DNA from: Paenibacillus sonchi
GTDB lineage: Bacteria > Bacillota > Bacilli > Paenibacillales > Paenibacillaceae
Assembly (NCBI RefSeq): GCF_016772475.1
Contig: NZ_CP068595.1
Coordinates: forward strand, 5,766,001-5,830,000
Direction of reading: 5' to 3'
Length of the DNA stretch: 64,000 bases
Below are positions 57,811-64,000 of this stretch, piece after piece (positions within the stretch are counted from its first letter, which is position 1; each line of letters begins with the position of its first letter). The position numbers were made by a program, and so were the translations under genes. The notes beneath the pieces are model-generated. The model worked only from the letters and a program-made list of their open reading frames with translations. It made no database searches and had not been told where the DNA came from.

Positions 57811-59241
57811 TTATGACTGTTCCAAAATGCGGTTATAGATATCCATGTACTGCTGTGCCGATACATTCCAGCTGTAATCACCGGCAAACGCGTTTTTGGT
57901 CACTTTTTTCCAGTGCTCGGGCTTGTGGTAAAAGGACACCGCCCGGCGGAGCGTGTACATCATGTCGTGGGCGTTGTAATCCTTGAAGGTGAAGCCATTG
58001 CCCTCTCCGGTTTCTTCATTGTAGGAATGAACGGTATCATTCAGCCCCCCGGTTTCCCGGACGACCGGAATGCTGCCGTAACGCAGGGCCAGGAGCTGGC
58101 CGATTCCGCAAGGCTCGAATTTGGACGGCATGAGGAACAGATCGCTGGCCGCATAAATTTTGCGGGACAACGCGTCACTGAACAGAATCTGCGAAGAAAG
58201 CTTGGTCGGGTAACGCCACCCGGCTTCACGGAACCAGCGTTCATAAGCTTCATCACCGGTCCCCAGCAGGACAAATTGAATATCATCATAATAGAGCAGC
58301 TCATCCAGCACACGGGTTAGCAGGTCCAGGCCTTTGGAGTCGACGAGACGCGTGACCATCGCTACCAGCGGAATGTATGGGGCCACCGGCAGTCCCAGCT
58401 CCTGCTGCAATGCAATTTTGTTCTCCGCTTTTTTGGCCAGATTGGTACGGTAGCGGGTATAGATTTGCGGATCGCTGGCCGGGTTGTAGATCTTCGTGTC
58501 AATGCCGTTGACAATCCCGCTCAGACTGTCCGCCCGTGAAGAGAGCAAACCATCCAGTCCATAGCCATAATATGCTGTACGGATTTCTTCAGAATAGGTC
58601 GGGCTGACGGTAGTGATGTGATCGCTGTAGACGATGCCCGCCTTCATGAAATTCACATTGCCGTAATACTCCACACCCAGGAAATAGCTGTCATCCAGTC
58701 CCAGCAGCTCACCAAGCACAGAATAAGGGAATACTCCCTGATACAGCAGATTATGAATGGTAAATACGGTCCGGATTTCAGCGTAAAACGGATTATGGCG
58801 GTATTGGGCCTGCAGCAGCATCGGAATCACTGCAGCATGCCAGTCATGGCAATGCAGCACATCCGGTTGGAAATCAAGCGTCTCCAGACACTCCAGCACC
58901 GCCCGGTTGAAAAACGAAAAGCGCTCTCCATCGTCCATGTATCCGTAAATGCCGTCCCGCCCAAAATAATATTCGTTATCGATAAAGTAAACGGGAATGC
59001 CGTCATATATAATCGTTTCAATGCCGCAATATTGGTTGCGCCAGCCGACCGGCACACTCAGAGCAGCAACATGCTCCATTTGCGAGACAAATTTCTCCGG
59101 GATTCCCCTGTATTTCGGCAAAATCACCCGCACATCCACACCAACGCCTTTCAGCGCCTTGGGCAAAGCTCCAATGACATCGGCCAGCCCTCCTGTTTTG
59201 ACGAACGGATGAGCTTCGGCTGCAGCAAATAAAACCTTCAT
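57811..59241 (-). CDS. glgA: Glycogen synthase GlgA
   Basis: ADP-glucose:glycogen glucosyltransferase (GT5), 476 residues. The N-terminal ADP-glucose loop HPFVKTGGLADVIGALPKAL and the C-terminal MPSKFEPCGIGQLLALRYGS with the catalytic Glu are intact. It follows glgB by 37 bp on the same strand and its start follows AAGGGGGA. Second gene of a glgBA operon; glgC, which makes its substrate, is divergent. Confidence 0.95.
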   Translation of the reverse strand: MKVLFAAAEAHPFVKTGGLADVIGALPKALKGVGVDVRVILPKYRGIPEKFVSQMEHVAALSVPVGWRNQYCGIETIIYDGIPVYFIDNEYYFGRDGIYGYMDDGERFSFFNRAVLECLETLDFQPDVLHCHDWHAAVIPMLLQAQYRHNPFYAEIRTVFTIHNLLYQGVFPYSVLGELLGLDDSYFLGVEYYGNVNFMKAGIVYSDHITTVSPTYSEEIRTAYYGYGLDGLLSSRADSLSGIVNGIDTKIYNPASDPQIYTRYRTNLAKKAENKIALQQELGLPVAPYIPLVAMVTRLVDSKGLDLLTRVLDELLYYDDIQFVLLGTGDEAYERWFREAGWRYPTKLSSQILFSDALSRKIYAASDLFLMPSKFEPCGIGQLLALRYGSIPVVRETGGLNDTVHSYNEETGEGNGFTFKDYNAHDMMYTLRRAVSFYHKPEHWKKVTKNAFAGDYSWNVSAQQYMDIYNRILEQS

Positions 59242-59278
59242 CTCTCGAAATCCCCCTTATGTGTATGGACTGCGATTC

Positions 59279-61196
59279 CTATTTTACCGCCTTGCGGCCT
59301 GCTTTTTTCAGCACCAGGAAGCTAAGCGGAGGAATGGTCAGTTCAATGCTGTTCACCTGGTTGTGCCATTCTTTTTTGCTGCTCTTCATCGGGGCATTAT
59401 GCACACCGGAGCCGCCGAATTCCGTATTTTCGGAACTGAACAGCTCTTCATACGTCCCCGGCCGCGGGACTCCGACCCGGTACATGTGACGCCCCACCGG
59501 CTGGAAGTTGATGATAATCAGCAGGGTATCGACAGGCCTTTTGCCCCTGCGGATGTAGGAAACGATGCTCTGGCCGCTGTCGTCGGCATCGATCCATTGG
59601 TACCCTTCCATCTCATGGTCAAGCTCCCAGAGCGCTTTTTCATTCACGTAGAGCTTGTTCAGCGCTGCCGTGAACGCCAGCATCCGGCGGTGGCTCTCAT
59701 AATCGAGCAGCAGCCAATCCAGCTGTTCCTGATCCTTCCATTCGATAAACTGGCCAAACTCTCCCCCATGAACAGCAGCTTTTTGCCGGGATGGCTGATA
59801 TGGTAGCCCAGAAGCAGGCGAAGTCCGGCGAATTTCTGCTCATAGGTGCCGGGCATTTTGTCCAGCAGCGACTTCTTGCCATGCACCACCTCGTCATGGG
59901 ACAGCGGGAGTGTGTAGTTTTCCGAATAGGCGTAACAGATGGGAAAGGTCAGCAAATTGTGATGATAGGGTCTTGCCCCAAAATCATGTTCTATGTAGCC
60001 TAATGTGTCATTCATCCAGCCCATGTTCCATTTGTAGTTGAACCCCAGTCCCCCCTCATGCACCGGAGCTGTAACCCCCGGCCAGGCGCTGGATTCCTCT
60101 GCCATCATCAACGCTTTGGGATAATAATGAAAAATAGTCTTATTGAGACGCTGGATAAACCGGATGGCCTCCAGATTTTCCAGCCCCCCGTTGGCATTTC
60201 TGCGGTATTCATGCCCTTTTTTCTCAAAATCCAGTCTGAGCATACTGGTGACCGCATCTACACGCATCCCGTCAATATGGAACATCTCGAACCAAAACAG
60301 CGCATTTGAGATCAGAAATGAGGAAATTTCCGGTTTGCTGAAATCAAAAGACAATGTTCCCCAGCCCGGCTTCTCTGCCAGCATGGGGTCGGCATATTCA
60401 TACAGCGCCGTTCCGTCGAACATTCTCAGGCCATGGGCATCTTTGGCAAAATGAGCCGGTACCCAGTCCAGCAGCACACCGATCCCTGCCTGATGCAGCT
60501 TGTCGATCAGAAACATCAAATCCTTCGGGTCCCCATAGCGGCTGGTTGCGGCAAAATAACCCGTACCTTGATATCCCCAGGATAAATCGTAGGGATGCTC
60601 GGCCAGCGGCATGAACTCAACATGGGTATAGCTCATTTCCACCAGGTAGGGAATCAGCAGTTCACTCATCTCCCGATAAGTGTATAATCCGCCATCTTCC
60701 TTTTGGCGCCAGGTCCCAAAATGCATTTCATAAATGTTCAAAGGTGCGTTATAAGGAGCCCTGCTCCGCCGACGCCAGGCCGCATCCCCCACACATAGCC
60801 GTCCAGATCAGCAACAATGGATGCCGTTGCCGGACGCACCTCTGCCTGGAAGGCATAAGGGTCCGCTTTGAGAAAGTTTGAGCCGTCTGGGCCCACAATC
60901 CTGTATTTGTAAAAAGTTCCCGCTTTCATTCCCGGAAAAAAACGACTCCAAAATCCTGAATCGGGTATCTTATATAACGAGTCCACGTCTTCGGTCCCAT
61001 CCCAGCCGTTATGATTACCAGCCAGTCCTACATATGTCGCATGAGGAGCCCACACGGTAAAGCGAACGCCAGGTATTCCTTCTTCAGCGGCAATGTGCGC
61101 GCCCAGCATCGTATAGCTGCGATAATTCGTGCCCTCATGGAACAGATAAATATCATCAGATGACGGGAGGTTAGCTGTTGTTGATGTATTGGCCAA
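59279..61196 (-). CDS. glgB: 1,4-alpha-glucan branching enzyme GlgB (two frameshifts)
   Basis: Introduces alpha-1,6 branches in glycogen. About 640 residues when repaired. CBM48 N-terminus ([20 protein letters not shown]), GH13 barrel with [12 protein letters not shown] (nucleophile Asp), [11 protein letters not shown] (Glu) and [10 protein letters not shown]. Breaks: 60786-60790 (five C on the plus strand, should be six; [17 protein letters not shown]) and 59763-59767 (five, should be six; [20 protein letters not shown]). A TTG start at 61196 follows AAGGTGGTGA. First gene of glgBA, divergent from glgC. Confidence 0.93.
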
Positions 61197-61412
61197 ATCA
61201 TCACCACCTTATTATATAGGATGCACCTTTAACATTACCCGAATGTGGAGGTTTTGAAAATGATTTCGGGCAGATTTCCGGGTTCTGAAAAACAAAGAAA
61301 ATAATTAATGTAATTTTTACAGAAGCGGGGCAATATATTTCACCTATGCGTTTCAAGTGCTTGCGCAGCGTGTATATTACAAGCATTGACAAAAAAATGG
61401 GAGGGATAACAA

Positions 61413-62636
61413 ATGAGTAAAAAAGAATGTATCGCCATGCTGCTGGCAGGCGGGGAAGGCCGCAGACTCGCCCCCTTGACTTCCACCATGGCTAAGCCTG
61501 CAGTCCCTTTCGGAGGGCAGTATAGAATCATTGACTTTCCCCTCAGCAATTGTGTAAATTCCAATATTGATACTGTAGGGGTTCTGACTCAGTATGAAGC
61601 CAATTCTTTGCATAACCATATTGGCGAAGGTGAGCCATGGGGGCTCCATACTCAGTCGGGCAAAGGGGTAAAGCTGCTTCCCTCCGGCGTTGAAGGCAAA
61701 GACAGCTACACAGGAACAGCCGATGCCATTTATAAAAACATTGAATTTATTGACAGCCACCACCCAGAACATGTACTTATTCTGTCGGCGGATCATATTT
61801 ACCATATGAATTACCGGAAAATGCTCGATTATCATCTCAGCAAAAATGCAAAAGCCACCATCTCCGTGATGGAAGTGCCTTGGGATGAGGCCAGCCGTTT
61901 CGGGGTAATGAACGTGAATGATGAGCTTAAAATCTCAGAATTTGCCGAAAAACCCAAGGTTCCGAAGAGCAACCTTGCTTCTATGGGGATTTACTTATTC
62001 GAATGGAAATACCTCAAAGAGCATCTGCTGCAGGATGCAGCCGATTCAGCCTCCAGCCATGACTTTGGCAAAGATGTCATTCCAACGATGCTGGATGGCA
62101 ACGAAGATTTGTTCGCCTACCGTTTCAACGGGTATTGGCGGGATGTAGGTACGGTTGGCAGTCTGTGGGAAGCGCATATGGATCTGCTGCACGAAGGCAA
62201 CGGCTTCAAGCTCGACAACTCCCGCTGGCCGATGTACAGCCGGGCCCGCCGGACAAAGCCGGTTGTGCATAAACCGCGCATACAACTGCCTTCTGCCGAC
62301 AGCCTTGTGAATGATTCCTGCCTGCTGGAGGGCAGCCTGAACCGTTCGGTCGTCTTCGGCGGGGTTGAAGTCGGCAAGCTGAGTCTGGTGAAACAGAGTG
62401 TCATTATGCCCGGGGTAAGAATCGGACGGGGTGTGCTGATTGAGAATGCCATTATTGGCGAGGGGGCTGTCATTAAGGATGGAGCCGTGATCAAGGGCAG
62501 TCCGGACAACATTGTAGTTGTTGGCCCGCATGAGATCGTTGCCGCCAAACCGGTCATTAAGACCCAGCCTTCCCGTCTGTTGCAGGAGGTCTATGAGAAA
62601 ACCGGACGCCTGCGTGCGGAGGGGCTTCCTTCTTAA
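61413..62636 (+). CDS. glgC: Glucose-1-phosphate adenylyltransferase GlgC
   Basis: Makes ADP-glucose from ATP and glucose-1-phosphate, the committed step of bacterial glycogen synthesis. A 407-residue enzyme: [45 protein letters not shown] and [20 protein letters not shown], with a C-terminal beta-helix. The start at 61413 follows GGGAGGG. Divergent from glgB (216-bp gap). No glgD or glgP gene is in the window. Confidence 0.95.
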   Translation: MSKKECIAMLLAGGEGRRLAPLTSTMAKPAVPFGGQYRIIDFPLSNCVNSNIDTVGVLTQYEANSLHNHIGEGEPWGLHTQSGKGVKLLPSGVEGKDSYTGTADAIYKNIEFIDSHHPEHVLILSADHIYHMNYRKMLDYHLSKNAKATISVMEVPWDEASRFGVMNVNDELKISEFAEKPKVPKSNLASMGIYLFEWKYLKEHLLQDAADSASSHDFGKDVIPTMLDGNEDLFAYRFNGYWRDVGTVGSLWEAHMDLLHEGNGFKLDNSRWPMYSRARRTKPVVHKPRIQLPSADSLVNDSCLLEGSLNRSVVFGGVEVGKLSLVKQSVIMPGVRIGRGVLIENAIIGEGAVIKDGAVIKGSPDNIVVVGPHEIVAAKPVIKTQPSRLLQEVYEKTGRLRAEGLPS

Positions 62637-62656
62637 AGGAAGCTTGTAAGGAACAA

Positions 62657-62703
62657 AACGGCTGTGCTGCCCACCACGGGACAGCGCAGCCGTCTTGGTT
62701 TTA
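62657..62703 (+). terminator. Terminator after glgC
   Basis: ACGGCTG and CAGCCGT, with further inner TGCCC/GGGaCA pairing, form a stem followed by CTTGGTTTT. Confidence 0.65.
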
Positions 62704-62863
62704 GCATTACCTGGAGAACGACCTCCGGTGAACCCTACGGCAACTCTTTAAGTGGAAAAAGGTACACTAATTTGCCGGTGTACATTATCCTTGGGTAGCG
62801 TCAAGAAGTTTGTGTAAGAAGCGTAGAGTATCTTCTCGAGTATTCGTTTTAGGTGGTAGGGGT

Positions 62864-62899
62864 GTTCTTGGGGGTGGGGGTTCCCCCACCCCCAAGAAC
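62864..62899. repeat. 36-bp near-perfect G-rich palindrome after the transposase
   Basis: GTTCTTGGGGGTGGGGG pairs without mismatch with CCCCCACCCCCAAGAAC across a 2-nt loop. It lies 12 bp beyond the transposase stop and could act as a terminator or block read-through into the transposase. Confidence 0.7.
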
Positions 62900-62911
62900 A
62901 AGAGAAATGGG

Positions 62912-64000
62912 CTACTTTTCCTGCAATTCCTGGGCAGGATATCGTGCCTCAAACATCTCATTCAGTTTCTTCTTTACCTCTAGATCCCCAAAACCGCGAA
63001 TCACTCGTTCGGCAAAGCGCTCGTTATACTCCACAACATCCAGATAAACAATCTTCTCTGCCGCATCCATATTGGTGAGGCTGTTCATGGGTTTGAGGCG
63101 CTTCCGAATTTCCTTATTCATTCGTTCAATGGGATTGGACGTGTAGATGGCTTCCTTAATGAGCGCTGGATACTTGTAGAACGTCAGTAAGGTCGCTAAT
63201 TGCTCTTCCCATGACTGCATCTCTTTCGGGTAGAGCTTGCCCCATTTGGCCTTCACGGTATCGAATGCAGCCCGGGCCACATCCTCATCGGCTGAGGTGT
63301 AGATCGTCTTTAGATCTTCAATGACTTCGGTTTTGTGCTGCACCCGTATTTTGGGAAAGGTCGACCGAATCTTGTGAACCACACAGTGCTGTACGTCTGC
63401 CTTCGGATACGTTTCGCGGAACGCTCCATCCAGGCCGGGGAGTCCGTCAAACACGCCGAGCAAGACTTCCTGCGCTCCGCGGTCGTAAAGATCCTTCAGG
63501 ACCTCCCGCCAGCCATTGGCGCTTTCTTGGCCCCCCACATAAAACCCGAGGATTTGTCGGTGGCCTTCTTCGTCAATGCCCATCGCGAAATAAACCACTT
63601 CTCCGCCGACGGTGCCACGTTTGAGTTTGACGTATAATCCGTCCAGATAGATGACGGAATAACGCTTTTGCAGAGGGCGCTTCTGCCACTGGTGAATGTC
63701 TTCGAGGACGGTTGCCGTAATGTTGCTGACCGTCGTGGGAGAATAGTGACTGCCGAACATACTTTCAATGAACCGGGCCACATCCCGTGTCCCCATTCCG
63801 CTTTTGTACATCTGAATGACGGCCTCTTCTAACGAACCGTCCCGCCGTTGGTAGGGCTCAAACAGTTGCGTCTGGAACAGAGCCTGACGGTCACGAGGAA
63901 CCTTAAGATTCTCCACATTTCCGTATTTCGTGTGCAGATTGCGCGGGTAATATCCATTGCGACTGTTGCTTGGACCGGACTCTTCCGTAGCCATGAATTC
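62912..64000 (-). CDS. IS256-family transposase (N-terminus beyond the window)
   Basis: DDE transposase of the Mutator/IS256 superfamily; about 362 residues visible, lacking some 40-50 N-terminal residues cut by the window edge (an ATG at 63994 is internal). Catalytic residues: first Asp in VIYLDGLYVKL, second Asp in VFDGLPGL, Glu in SNPIERMNKEIRKRL. Uninterrupted, so probably active. Confidence 0.9.
   Translation of the reverse strand, partial: EFMATEESGPSNSRNGYYPRNLHTKYGNVENLKVPRDRQALFQTQLFEPYQRRDGSLEEAVIQMYKSGMGTRDVARFIESMFGSHYSPTTVSNITATVLEDIHQWQKRPLQKRYSVIYLDGLYVKLKRGTVGGEVVYFAMGIDEEGHRQILGFYVGGQESANGWREVLKDLYDRGAQEVLLGVFDGLPGLDGAFRETYPKADVQHCVVHKIRSTFPKIRVQHKTEVIEDLKTIYTSADEDVARAAFDTVKAKWGKLYPKEMQSWEEQLATLLTFYKYPALIKEAIYTSNPIERMNKEIRKRLKPMNSLTNMDAAEKIVYLDVVEYNERFAERVIRGFGDLEVKKKLNEMFEARYPAQELQEK

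Larger units (their letters stand above)
62793..64000 (-). mobile_element. IS256-family insertion sequence (one end, truncated by the window)
   Basis: Holds an IS256-type transposase gene and, downstream of it, an end-like sequence GGGTAGCGTCAAGAAGTTTG at about 62793. The exact boundary and target duplication cannot be fixed because the other end lies outside the window. Confidence 0.65.

Noticed and set aside
1363..61196. Phase variation at homopolymers
   Set aside because: Runs of four to six bases in core biosynthetic genes are too short and too widespread for contingency loci; systematic undercalling fits better.
1..64000. rRNA, tRNA or CRISPR array
   Set aside because: No cloverleaf-like sequence, conserved rRNA segment or regularly spaced direct repeats were seen.

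Overview
The window looks like chromosome from a Paenibacillus-type member of the Bacillota. Evidence: strong AGGAGG-like ribosome binding sites, frequent GTG and TTG starts, hairpin-plus-T terminators, Gram-positive lipoprotein signals, a XerS-type recombinase, pyrK-pyrD (class 1B), namA, PspA with DUF350/DUF4178 partners, ppk/ppx and a glgBA/glgC glycogen locus. No rRNA, tRNA or CRISPR array was seen.

Layout. 1-22.4 kb is ordinary metabolic and transport DNA: a YCF48-type lipoprotein and amino-acid permease, L-lactate dehydrogenase, a tyrosine recombinase, a LysR regulator divergent from an APC exporter, two alpha/beta hydrolases, a nucleotidyltransferase, a secreted beta-propeller protein, an aminotransferase, a TetR regulator divergent from a short-chain dehydrogenase, a zinc-ribbon miniprotein, an SgrR-type regulator divergent from an MFS transporter, and a WYL regulator divergent from a Gfo/Idh/MocA oxidoreductase. 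22.4-31.6 kb is accessory DNA, mostly AT-rich: a rhodanese fragment, a 5'-truncated OLD-type nuclease, a split sigma-factor pair (SigO/RsoA-like) divergent from a YvrJ-like membrane peptide, a lipoprotein, a serine hydrolase, a tyrosine recombinase with a 14-6-14 recombination-site-like repeat upstream, and secreted SH3-like and unknown proteins. 31.7-37.1 kb is a minus-strand envelope operon (membrane serine hydrolase, response regulator, histidine kinase, lipoprotein). 37.2-49.1 kb holds GNAT, xerS, a pentapeptide-repeat protein, mobB, moeA, a PspA/DUF350/DUF4178 module, an LpdD-like gene, pyrD/pyrK, namA, a polysaccharide deacetylase and a LysM-3D wall protein. 49.4-62.6 kb is storage-polymer metabolism and uptake: ppk and ppx (convergent, overlapping), a polar amino-acid ABC transporter, a GH13 amylase, glgA, glgB and glgC. 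The window ends inside an IS256-family insertion sequence.

Two window-wide patterns stand out. First, fourteen otherwise well-conserved genes carry about eighteen frameshifts; fifteen of these fall in a G or C run and are repaired by lengthening the run, usually by one base. Broken genes include pyrD, moeA, glgB, ppx and ldh, so homopolymer undercalling in the assembly is the best explanation, and most should be read as intact genes. Second, a structured intergenic repeat of about 99 bp occurs three times (15.8, 40.6 and 57.6 kb), with a fourth partial, diverged copy at 48.35 kb. In three of the four places it abuts a terminator hairpin; in the other it supplies the apparent start codon of mobB.
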